Shown in pieces: positions 54,490 through 64,000 of a stretch of DNA of 64,000 nt. The position numbers and the translations under genes are program-made. Source of the stretch: Fonsecaea monophora. Lineage: Eukaryota > Ascomycota > Eurotiomycetes > Chaetothyriales > Herpotrichiellaceae. The DNA is taken from the NCBI RefSeq assembly GCF_001642475.1, contig NW_019173959.1, positions 62,001 through 126,000 on the forward strand. Reading direction: 5' to 3'. A model generated the notes under the pieces. It worked only from the letters and a program-made list of their open reading frames with translations, searched no databases and had not been told where the DNA came from. Positions within the stretch are counted from its first letter, which is position 1. Each line of letters starts with the position of its first letter.

Positions 54490-55566
54490 ATGGCCAACAA
54501 TGTCAACTGTATGCCACAGGGCCTTGTTGACAGAGCTGACCTCACCAACTGTCCCACAACCTACTCTCTCCTTGCGTCGATTGCTATCTTCAACGCCGAA
54601 GTAGCCCTACTGTCCTTGATCTTTGGTAAGACTCCGTGTGTTCGCACCAAGTTATCCCTCTGTTTTGTCCCACTCATGACAAGCTAACATCAGCCTGCTG
54701 GTAGGCCACGAGCGAGTCCGCAGAGCCGTTGCCCGGTACAGCTGCTTTCCCAGCGCTCGGTGGACACCCTTTGCGGGTGTTGTCACAGCCATTATATCAA
54801 TAGCGGCCATGTTTGCTGCTACCTACCTTCTCCGAAACAATGGCTTTCGTCCCAATGCCTTCATGCTCTTCGGCTTCTGGACCATGCGACCCCGAGCCAC
54901 CGTCTTTACGCTCCTATACTTTATCATCGCCCGCGTGTGCTTTGGCCAAAAGGGGAACCAGAATACTTATTTGTGGTCGCTCAAGGACCATACAGTTGAA
55001 GACACACTGCTCAACATGTTCAGTCTGCCTTTTGCGCTCTGGTATATCCTGCATCGACCCGATAATTTGAGCGCTGGTGTCTGTTCAGACAACACCTCAT
55101 ACCTGCGCTTCTGGAATTCCTTCTATGCCATCGCCGGTGCCGGTGCCATCAGTGTGCTCCTCGGGGTGGTTATGTTGGGCCACGCCTGTTCGAGGAGCAG
55201 GAAGGAGCGCGCCAATGACATCATGTATAACATGGTTGGGTACATCGATGCGGATTCACCGCTGTCGACATTCTGGAGATTCGTCTTTACTGTTGCCGGC
55301 ATCACCATGGTCGGCGTGTTTGCAACGGATTGGGTCATCTGGAGCAGTAAGCTTTGGTCCTTCCCCCCTCCAGCTCTCCTCCTATAGCCCAATGAGGTAC
55401 CCGTTTTATACATGTTACTGACTCGATGATTCGAACAGCATTCGTCATCAACGCGGGAACCGACTTCTGTCCCGGCAGCGTCGTCGGGGAAGGCGTTGCC
55501 TGGGGTGTAGCCCTCTTCGCCAACGCCCTAGTCCGACCTCTGATCGGAGGACCCGACTCTTCATGA
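54490..55566 (+). CDS. seven-helix membrane protein, unknown function
   Basis: CDS is join(54490..54625,54705..55346,55439..55566), 301 residues. Introns are 79 nt (GTAAGA...GGTAG) and 92 nt (GTAAGC...ACAG). Without the second splice the frame ends early at an unrelated tail. About seven hydrophobic helices are visible: YSLLASIAIFNAEVALLSLIFG, FAGVVTAIISIAAMFAATYLL, a segment with VFTLLYFIIARVCFG, LLNMFSLPFALWYILHR, FYAIAGAGAISVLLGVVMLG, FRFVF...TMVGVFATDWVIW and GVAWGVALFANALVRPLIG. A Cys-containing N-terminal segment (NVNCMPQGLVDRADLTNC) is probably outside. No transporter or receptor signature was found, so the function is unknown. The start is the Met at 54490; an in-frame upstream ATG (54388) would add 34 residues without obvious value. 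Confidence 0.75.
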
Positions 55567-56686
55567 AATCGTCTTGTCTTTGTCAATTATTTTGGCCGGA
55601 AAAACTATATATTAGGGCGGCTGCATTCTTGTGATATACGGATTGTGATATACGGCGTATTTATGTATAGATAGACACACCATTTCTGTCCGCGAGGGAG
55701 CGAACTATCGACTTCACGAACGTTGCGACTTTTGGTGCACTTTTACTTGACCGTGGGCATTTCGCCGGCGAGCGAGAACTTTGGGATCGCCCTGGCCACC
55801 TACAGTATGTACGTGTCCTCGGGCTGGTGAGACTGGGTCGGTACATGATAGATGTGGAGTAATGTAATATATCGTTATGGCTACGACATGACACATCGAA
55901 GGTTTTTTTTCCTGAGTTGAGGTTCAATACTTCTCGAGTGTCTCTCCGTACTCATAAGCTACTAACTCTTTCTCATTGAGGGGGTTGCAAACCTGGCGTC
56001 GGAGTGTGAAAAATCACGACAAGCTCATGCTCGAGCGATTTCAAGTGAGTATCTCGAGGAGCATGAGGGTCTTGAAGCAGAGAAGGGCAAGAAAGCAAGT
56101 GAAAAAAAGAAAGGAAAAGAGCAGGGAGGGTGAGTAACTCGACTCACTCCTCTTGCCCTAGAGCCGACAATGTTGAAAGATTCTCTTTTTTTTGTGTGTG
56201 TGATTCCGTAGCACATGCATAATGAAACAAATGCTGCGCTGGGGAAACTCGCGACCAAGTTGACTAGTCATTTTTGCGCCCATTGTGCCTCTTCCCGTGA
56301 ATGCCATGTAGCAGCAGCAACAGCAGCAATCGCACCACTCCCGGCATCTCAGCATTCCCACCATTTCTTGCGCCAAGGGGCATCACCTTCGAGGGGAGCC
56401 AAAGGCCCACAGTGGCAGGCTTCGTTGTCTAGCTCAACCTCTGAAGCATACCAGGCATGGCGCGGATTATGAGACCTTTTCCCCATCATACCTCGCATGC
56501 ACCGAGGCTGACATCTCTTTCGCTTGCGCCTCGTTCGTGATCGGTCAATCATGTTTCTAACTCGCCCTCTCACCAGTCCATCCATTCCCAATGCTCATCA
56601 CCACTCATCCGATGCCCGGGAGGACATCTTCTGGCGTGGGGAAATCAGCACCACTCCCCCCTCCCATCCACACAAAGGCAACCAAC
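55567..56686. other. intergenic between convergent genes
   Basis: 1.1 kb of 3' flanks, no gene recognised. Contains a short T run followed by (TG)n at 56188-56202 and CAGCAG units near 56311-56327. Confidence 0.5.
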
Positions 56687-57482
56687 TCATATCGAACTGG
56701 GATAAAGCATGATCCGCACGCCCGCGCCGAAACTCTTGGGTGGGAGGTTATGTCGGAATTTGGCGCGCACGATGCCGCTGTTGCCGTGAGGGCGGGTGAC
56801 TTTTCCCCAGATCACGCGGATCTTGCTGCCTTGTCGTTCTGCTGAAGCACGGTAGACATATGCAACGCGTTTGCCCAGGTAGAATCTGCAGTATCTAAGT
56901 TAGTGAACAAAATCGTTTCAAGGCTCGCACGATTTTCAGTTCAGCAAACTGCATATCCCTAAAAAGAAGAACGTGCGGCGAGAAAGTAAATCGAGGACGG
57001 AGGAAAGCCGTGATCTCTGGAGCTGGAACTCTAGAACGAGCGAGGTGCGTATTCGAGGTATGCGCAAAGGGATGATCCCAAGCTCTCAAACCCCGATCCT
57101 CCTCTTTTGCTCTGTCCCTTTCCTTCGAATTGACCACGTATCCGGGGAGTGAAGAAGATAGAGATAGACAGAGAGATTGCTCAGAATGAGGCGGAAACGT
57201 ACTTCGCAGCATTCGTGTCATCGACACCTTCGATCTTGAGTAGCGATGTGTTTGGGTTGGTGTTACGCTTGCCTCGCTGGTAGGAGAGGTGCTTGCCCTT
57301 CACATATACTATACGGCACCAGGATAGTCAGCTTTGATCCCAACACATTCTTGCCGCCTTGCTGATTGCACCAATGTCATGATCAAATCCCAATTGCGAC
57401 ATTTGATGTTCTTTGCAGGGAACCGCAGGGAGAGTGTGGTCGGGGGGGTGCACGTACATCTGTGGCCGCCGGCGGAGACCAT
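56687..57482 (-). CDS. RPL33: large-subunit ribosomal protein eL33 (L35Ae)
   Basis: CDS is complement(join(56687..56885,57203..57308,57458..57482)), 109 residues, the usual length. Exon 1 is only 25 nt (MVSAGGHR plus one base). Introns are 149 and 317 nt, both longer than the average here. That is common in ribosomal protein genes. The protein is typical eL33: LYVKGKHLSYQRGKRNTNPN, then IEGVDDTNAAKFYLGKRVAYVYRA, then GSKIRVIWGKVTRPHGNSG and the C-terminal ASVRIMLYPSSI-like end (here GAGVRIMLYPSSI). It sits on the 60S subunit. No open reading frame or box C/D sequence was found in the long intron. Confidence 0.96.
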
Positions 57483-58895
57483 CTTGACGGCGTGAGAACT
57501 GGTTGACGACGAAAAGCTGAAAGTGAATGGGACGTGGTCGATTCTTTGAATGTCTCGTCCAACTCTCGAAATGTTGGTGGTTGTGACTGCGGTCTTTGCC
57601 TGCGAAAATTGGGATTGTGTGCAACTAGTCTGTGTCAAGCTTAGCCTGCCAAGATTTCATTGACATCACGTGATTTGATTTGGAGTTCTAGTTGTTCCGG
57701 CGAGATTTACCTTTTATATCGAGGGTGCCACGGCGCCAAAGTAGACTATTCCTAAGTTGTCCACAAAATCGGTCACGGAATCACCGTTGCGTGCCGTCGC
57801 AGAGGCCATGGAATAATAACAGGCTAATACTCTGGTGCCTCGGCAATCAAGCGGCTCGATTTCTCTTTGAGGAATCTATTTCTCAGCTGCGAAACCTACA
57901 ACCATCTCCACTGGGAGAGGTGAGCAAAGACGATGGTAAGCTGGCTCTGGACAAGGCATTGTTGGGCCAAACCAATCCAGGGAGCTCAATGGCATTCCAG
58001 AAACTGTCCAGACTTAGAAATCTGCAGGGAGAAGGCGATTACATAAGGGTGGTACAGTGACGAAGCAACTCAATCTCCTCAGACAGGCAAACACGAGGAA
58101 AGGTCAGATGGGTTCTCAGGGGATAGCCGAAGATTCCGCCTGGTGAGGGTGGCAGATGGGTTCTCGATAGGCTAGGAAACGACACCAAGCGGAGGGTGCT
58201 TCAGTCATGGGCTTTCATGGGTGCGGCGGCTGGCATGCTGACTGATTAGTGACGAAATGTGCCATCTGGGTCTTGCTCGTCAAGATATACTTGCATTGAT
58301 AAAACTCATGCCGCCTGCGCTGAGCAGTGATATGCCTGTCGTTTCATTTTTTGTCTCTGCTGTAGGTGCTGATAGCACTCGAAACGTCGACGAAACTCAC
58401 CAATATCCATAGTGCCTCAACACCGGGATTGTTATTGCCGAGCCAAACTCCGGAGGGCGGTCTCGAAGCATTCGCGGGGCACCAAGGGACAAATTTAAGG
58501 TGTAGGGAAGGAGCTGCCTGAACAACCAAGGTAACTATCTACCGCCCCAGTGCCTTTGCTGTCCTCCCCCCGTGCAAAGTGCGCTCTGCCCCACCATCAC
58601 CGTCAAACATTACTCAACTTTCAGCCCAGCATTGAGTAGCGGCACCTCATCAATCTCGACCGCGGCGGAACTACTCACAGCATCAGAGTCCGGCTTCCGC
58701 AGTCATTGCCCAAATTCCCCCATTGTTATTTCCGGCGACCAGCACAGCTTTGTCACCCTGGCGCCGCTAATCGTCCATCCCACCGCATATTGACAGAACA
58801 CCATCTCAGTAAATTTTTGAGCCGACTTTTTCTGCTGATCTCACTTCCATCTCTATCTCATTCATTCATTAACATCGCCTATTACTTCAGTCACC
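57483..58895. other. intergenic, divergent promoters
   Basis: 1.4 kb between eL33 (minus) and G6PD (plus). The plus frame at 57692-58060 (122 residues) has no recognised domain and is treated as doubtful. A pyrimidine-rich tract precedes the G6PD start. Confidence 0.45.
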
Positions 58896-60736
58896 ATGGC
58901 CGACACCATCATTCATGCCGATGAGCTGGGAGATGCAGGGTGAGTACATCGGTAAAGGCACGGCGGTGTCGATTCCCGCTCTCCCCCACCCCCCCGACGT
59001 CCTTGGAAAATTGTTGAATGGAATCTCACTAATGCGGACCACCGTTTGACAGTTCCATCGAACTCAAGGAGAACACGGTTATAGTTGTGCTCGGCGCTTC
59101 GGGTGATCTGGCAAAGAAGAAAACCTTCCCAGCACTGTTCGGCCTGGTCAGTTCCACGTTGCCCTCCCATTGAATTTGTGGTGTTTGAGAAGGTTGACTG
59201 ACACGTCTACAACGACAGTTTCGCAACAAATTCCTCCCCAAAGACATCAAGATCATCGGATATGCCCGAACCAAAATGGATCACGCTGAATACCTGCGAA
59301 GAGTTCGATCCTACATAAAGACTCCCACAAAAGATATTGAGGAACAACTCGACCAATTTTGTTCTGTCTGCACATACATTGCTGGGCAATACGACCAAGA
59401 TGAGCCATTCCAGACCCTGAACAAACATATCGAAGAGATTGAGAAGGATCGTAAGGAGGGCAACAGAGTCTTCTATATGGCCCTCCCTCCTAGCGTCTTC
59501 ATCACAGTCTCGGAACACCTCAAGCGCAACTGCTACCCCACAAAGGGCATCGCCAGAATTATCATTGAGAAGCCGTTCGGCAAGGATTTGGCAAGTTCAC
59601 GGCAGTTGCAGAAGGCGTAAGTGGCAAGCTTGTATCGTCGGCAATCCAGCCAGACTGACCTTGGAATTTGCGCAGCCTCGAGCCCGATTGGAAAGAAGAA
59701 GAGATCTTCCGTATCGACCACTACCTCGGGAAGGAAATGGTGAAGAACTTGCTCATCCTCAGATTTGGTAACGAGTTTCTCGGAGCGACCTGGAACCGCA
59801 ACCACATCGACAACGTCCAGATCACGTTCAAGGAGCCTTTTGGTACTGAAGGACGAGGTGGGTATTTCGACGAGTTTGGTATCATTCGTGATGTCATGCA
59901 GAACCACTTGCTACAAGTCTTGACTCTCCTCGCTATGGAAAGGCCAATCTCTTTCTCCGCTGAAGACATCCGTGATGAAAAAGTCAGAGTCTTGAGGGCT
60001 ATCCCAGCCATTGAGCCTAAGAACACCATCATTGGCCAGTACGCAAAGTCTCTAGATGGGACCAAACCTGCGTACAAGGAAGATGACACAGTCCCCAAGG
60101 ACTCGCGGTGTCCAACGTTCTGCTCGTTGGTAACATTCATCAAGAATGAACGCTGGGACGGTGTACCCTTCATTCTGAAGGCCGGCAAAGCTCTTAACGA
60201 GCAGAAGACTGAGATTCGCGTACAATTCAAGGATGTCACCTCGGGTATTTTCAAGGATATTCCTCGCAACGAACTCGTCATCCGCATTCAGCCCAACGAA
60301 TCTGTCTATCTTAAGATGAACTCAAAGCTTCCCGGCTTGTCCATGCAGACGGTTGTCACTGAGCTGGATCTTACCTACCGTCGCCGCTTCTCAGACCTTA
60401 AGATTCCTGAGGCGTACGAGAGTTTGATCCTCGATGCGATGAAAGGAGATCATTCCAACTTCGTCCGTGACGATGAGTTGGATGCCAGCTGGAGGATCTT
60501 CACCCCGTTGTTGCAGTACCTGGACACCAAAAAGGACATTGTGCCTATGGAATATCCTTATGGTAAGCCTCGTCCTGCTCGAAAAGTTTCTTGCTAGATT
60601 GCAGCTAACATGATCCCTCCCTGCAGGCTCTCGTGGTCCGGCAGTCCTGGATGAGTTCATCGCCGCCTATGGCTACAAGTTCAGCGACGCCGCTGGATAC
60701 CAGTGGAACACCCAGAGCACGCCCAACAAGTTGTAG
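58896..60736 (+). CDS. ZWF1: glucose-6-phosphate 1-dehydrogenase
   Basis: CDS is join(58896..58939,59053..59146,59219..59616,59676..60562,60627..60736), 510 residues, the standard length. Four introns are all short (59-113 nt). The enzyme oxidises glucose 6-phosphate with NADP+ and opens the oxidative pentose phosphate pathway, a main source of cytosolic NADPH. The nucleotide loop is GASGDLAKKK (29-38). The substrate motif RIDHYLGK (191-198) is intact with the catalytic His of the family shortly downstream (WNRNHIDNVQ). EKPFGKDL and the C-terminal VLDEFIAAYGYKFSDAAGYQW also fit. The first exon encodes only 15 residues. The start context TCACCATGG is strong. Confidence 0.97.
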
Positions 60737-63700
60737 ACTGGACTTTTGGAGCTACAGTCTCATTTATCCTTATCTACATCGATCCCGTTGGAATGTTGCA
60801 TGAGCGGTCGAGCTTGCGTACTTGAAAAGCGATCTTCTGGGTAGAATGTGGAAGCTCGAGTTCAGGCCCCGCTCCTGGTATTGGCGAGAGGTCTCGACGA
60901 CCAATGTGTTGCGCAGTTATGCAGAAGCGAGAGACAGTTGAGAGCTACAGGGTATGCTTTTGCGTTGGCGTCTGCGAGTGGCTCGGGCAAGGCAAGGCTG
61001 GCATTGACACTAGGACGAGATCAATCAATTTTCTAGCACCAATGTGATGCACGTAGGCAGCGTGGCAGCACCCGATAGATAGACATAAGCTACACATACA
61101 GTCTTTTTATCTGCAAAGGCTAGCAACGTAAACGCCAGTGGAGTTTGGGAGTGTCATTGGGTTCCCTCGAAGAAACTTACGCACGTGCATTACGAAACTT
61201 GGATGCTCTACGAGCACACCTAGGTCTCCGGACTAGAACCGTTCTTGATTTCTATGCCCCTCTCCTTTTGACCGTGGGATCGTCTTCAGCACATGATCCC
61301 TGTGTCCACTTTAGGCATTGAATGAATGACACAGTCAGCAGGCATGGAGGGACAGGGGAGAACTTCTTGATGCCATTTGTAGACACCATGTTGTGAGTCC
61401 CTTGCATTGGGACGTCAGGGCTGCTTCGATAGTGTTGGTGTTGACCATGAACCAGCTTTGCTGACCCTTTTTTCGAAGAACTCGAGGATCTCGGAGACAT
61501 GTATTTCGTAAAATGAGCTCGGTTGTCGATTCTTGAGCTCCGAGCTCTTTCGAAGATGACTCTGGTACTCTCTCGCTCTCGCTCGCGCTCTGTCTCTCTC
61601 GTTCGTTGACAGAGGCTTGGGCCTGCAGTGAAATAAGTGCCTTGGTAGCCTTTCTGGCTCGGGAGCGGGAAAAATGGGTGTCTGTGGATGTCAATTTCAA
61701 TGTCCCTGTTACTGTCAGAGGGATGCGGCGACCATCTGGGATCTGGGTGTCTGTGTCTGTGTCTGGTTGCGTATAATATTGCAAACGGACAATAGTCAAT
61801 TGGCGACGCTCCACTAGATTTGATCGATATGCTAATTCACCCCTGCAGGGGAAGGACGCTGAGCATTTTCGGTATCAGAGCTTCCTGTAGAATGTTATCC
61901 CTGGCCCAAAGTTTGGCGAGATATCGACCCTGACCGGCAGGAAGACCCCCAGCGAAATTGTAGTTGAGGTCGTCCAGCCCATTCATGAAAGCGGTGATCG
62001 TTTGGGCCATGTTAAGGGGACATACTTCCTGGGTACCACCGCACCGTGGGCCAGAACGAAGCCGTGGGTAAGACATTCTCATCATGAAGGGCGTTCTCTT
62101 GTCGTCGTCCCGCCACTGACCTACCGCATGTGTTTCCACATAATGCGCACAGCTGTATTGGAAAAGTATAGGTGAATGATCTCGTTTGTTACACGTTTAT
62201 TCGTGTTGAATAGACCTGCCTTTCGTCCTGAAAGAAGTAGACTTCCTTTTCGTGGTCATCTCATCGGGGAGGAACTTCTGCCCACAAGGTTCAAAGGGCA
62301 GAGTTGCCATGTCATGATATGATACCCAAAAACACACAAAAACACAAAGATATATCCTGCACCTTTCTCTCACAGACCTTTTGTCGTTGAATGGACAGCA
62401 AATACCACGATTGTCGATGTCGATGTCGATGTCGTTCATTTGCCAAGTACCGACCCCTGTAAGCTATTTCCGGACGACACAGCTTAGATGGTGCCATCAG
62501 TACTGTGAAGGGGGGGTGGTATTCACAAAGGGTACCAACCGGGTAGTCACCATAGTGTGATGCCAGGATGGAGGAGGGGTAAATGTGAACAGATAGATAC
62601 ACGCCCACCGATGTACGAGGTACATGTACATACATACCTACCTACCTACAACGCGATGGAAGGGGCGAGGGAGAGTATGTTTGATCTTCAGGAGGTTGTT
62701 TCAGAAGATCGTTCTCGAACGAGTTCTAGCATTCGCGATCGTCCGCTACGAGTTTCTCAGGACCTCGAGAGGGTCTTTGGAGAGCCACCTGCTGGTCTTA
62801 TCTGGGTATGGAGCTGTGGATGGTGGATGGTGATGTCACTGGAGCTTTTCATGTTGGTAGTTACCGAGAGAAGCCACATGGCGTGGCAGAGCAGACCGGA
62901 ACATGCTGCAGCGGGGGAGGGACATATGTGTGTATGTGGTGGCTCGAGGGCACGTCCTGTGGATGCTTGATAACCTCGCTTGTGGCTGGAGGCCATCCAT
63001 GCCTTGGATTTATACGAAGTACTCGGTACTACTCAGTACTCGGTAGGCCTGTCTGGTGTACAAGATAGAGAACACCGAGCAACTGCTTTCTGCTTTTGGT
63101 CGGAAAGCAATACATGATAGGGCCTTTTGTACTTTCATACCTATCAAACTATTCTCTGTGGAGGCGCAGATATCATTGGCTCGGTGCCTGGCAAACAAGC
63201 CATGCTAGCAGCTAGTCGGTAGAGATGGAGCTCCGGGCTCTAAAGTACACCAGAATAAGAATTAATGAAGGCCTCTCATGATAACAAGCATTCACTTCGG
63301 AAGCTCCGGGTGGCAGAACCACGGTTTTATGCTCTGGCAAAGATGGAGAACAGCAGCTTGTGCCTGAGACCCATAACTCCGACGAGGGGATTCCACCGTG
63401 ATACTTGATAGTTCAATCGATGAGCTTCCTCTTCAGTCAAACAAGGTTAAGGTTGGACGGATCAGCCACGGAAGACGCAGCATGTCTCAGAAGTCATGAT
63501 GCAAAAGGTGTCTTGGTACAGCGGGTCGGCTGCATGCTAAGCTGCAAAGTCAATGCGAATATACGTATGCAACAGGAGAAGAGAATTCTGATGGGGGGAT
63601 GGGGGAAGAGAGAGTGGGCCGGACAGTGTTTGGAAAGAAGAGAAAAATGCTGAAGAAGCTGAAAAGCCGAAGACCACGGTGGATAAAGAGACTTGACGGA

Positions 63701-64000
63701 CGCGGCTATGGCTCCATCGCGTGTTTGAATCTTCTTTCTGCTGGGCTTCCTCTTCTAGTGTGGGCCGCGCGTCCTTCCAGGGACAAGAAGATTTGGGGGA
63801 TGCTGGTGATGCGAAACAGAGAGTGAGACGGAGTTTTGAGGTGCGCCAAATGCCAGTTACAACCAGATGCCAGCAGTGCCAGTGATGCCAGTTCTTGATT
63901 TTTGGCACAAACAGAAGCGTTTAACGAGGAAGCTAGAGACGGGACGAGTTAGACAGAGATCGGGGGGTCGGGGCTCGGGGCTTTCGTCTTGCTCTCTTCC
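60737..64000. other. long intergenic stretch, no gene recognised
   Basis: 3.26 kb to the window end without a convincing gene. Minus-strand frames at 61335-61814 and 61837-62139 have no family features or splice structure. Simple repeats include TCTC/CTCG runs near 61560-61610, (TGTCGA)n at 62412-62435 and CATACCTACCTACC at 62635-62650. Confidence 0.45.
62412..62435. repeat. (TGTCGA)n hexanucleotide repeat
   Basis: Nearly four perfect tandem copies of TGTCGA in an intergenic region. Confidence 0.8.

Noticed and set aside
56886..57202. Possible intron-encoded box C/D snoRNA in the eL33 gene
   Set aside because: CTGA words are present but no RTGATGA C box in the proper place on the transcribed strand.
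57692..58060. 122-codon plus-strand frame between eL33 and G6PD
   Set aside because: No family features, likely promoter sequence; kept only as a doubtful note.
61335..62139. Two adjacent minus-strand frames (159 and 100 codons)
   Set aside because: No splice signals join them, composition is repeat-driven in the first and no motif is seen in the second.

Overview
The window reads as nuclear DNA of a filamentous ascomycete (Pezizomycotina). Genes lie on both strands. Most are broken by short introns (45-95 nt) with GTRAGT-like donors and CTAAC/CTGAC branch points close to the acceptor. Protein families typical of moulds are present: a Clr5-domain protein, a secreted But2-domain protein, a MARVEL-like membrane protein, an Hsp70-like ATPase, a DUF1746 (Dsc4-like) protein and a mitochondrial ClpP. 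I cannot fix the class from sequence alone. No rRNA, tRNA, CRISPR array or recognisable transposon was seen.

Layout. 1-24 kb is gene-poor, with long intergenic stretches full of short GT/AC-rich and ACCTAGGTAGGT-type repeats. It carries a HemG-like flavodoxin (1.9-2.4 kb), a small predicted mitochondrial protein (5.4-5.8), a bHLH transcription factor (8.5-9.6), a four-helix MARVEL-like membrane protein (11.5-12.2), an acidic protein of unknown function (13.1-14.0), a protein with an NLR-N-terminal-like domain but no NTPase (16.0-17.3), a protein built almost entirely of seven HNYGxxWF repeats (19.1-19.7) and a secreted But2-domain protein (21.4-22.0).

24-61 kb is gene-dense and mostly housekeeping: a conserved fungal unknown (23.9-25.3), the NatB acetyltransferase catalytic subunit (25.7-26.3), cytidine deaminase (27.0-27.8), a DUF1152-like protein (28.1-29.5), a Clr5 protein (30.6-32.3), mitochondrial ClpP (33.1-34.0), a Dsc4-like protein (34.9-35.7), a ten-exon Hsp70-like protein (36.5-39.0) divergent from an 872-residue unknown (39.4-42.2), replication factor C subunit Rfc2 (43.3-44.5), the SNARE Sec20 (44.9-46.1), mitochondrial ribosomal protein mL53 (46.4-46.7), tRNA dihydrouridine synthase Dus2 (47.7-49.1), inorganic pyrophosphatase (49.4-50.8), a Sut1-like sugar transporter (51.5-53.4), a seven-helix membrane protein (54.5-55.6), ribosomal protein eL33 (56.7-57.5) and glucose-6-phosphate dehydrogenase (58.9-60.7). 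60.7-64.0 kb is again without a convincing gene.

The genes do not form one pathway. Points of interest are the repeat protein, two MluI cell-cycle boxes upstream of RFC2, an in-frame presequence-like extension on the pyrophosphatase, five introns that skip the first AG after the branch point, a GC-AG intron, and a long near-perfect hairpin between convergent genes at 26.8 kb. All exon junctions were worked out by eye from splice signals and reading frame, with no transcript data.
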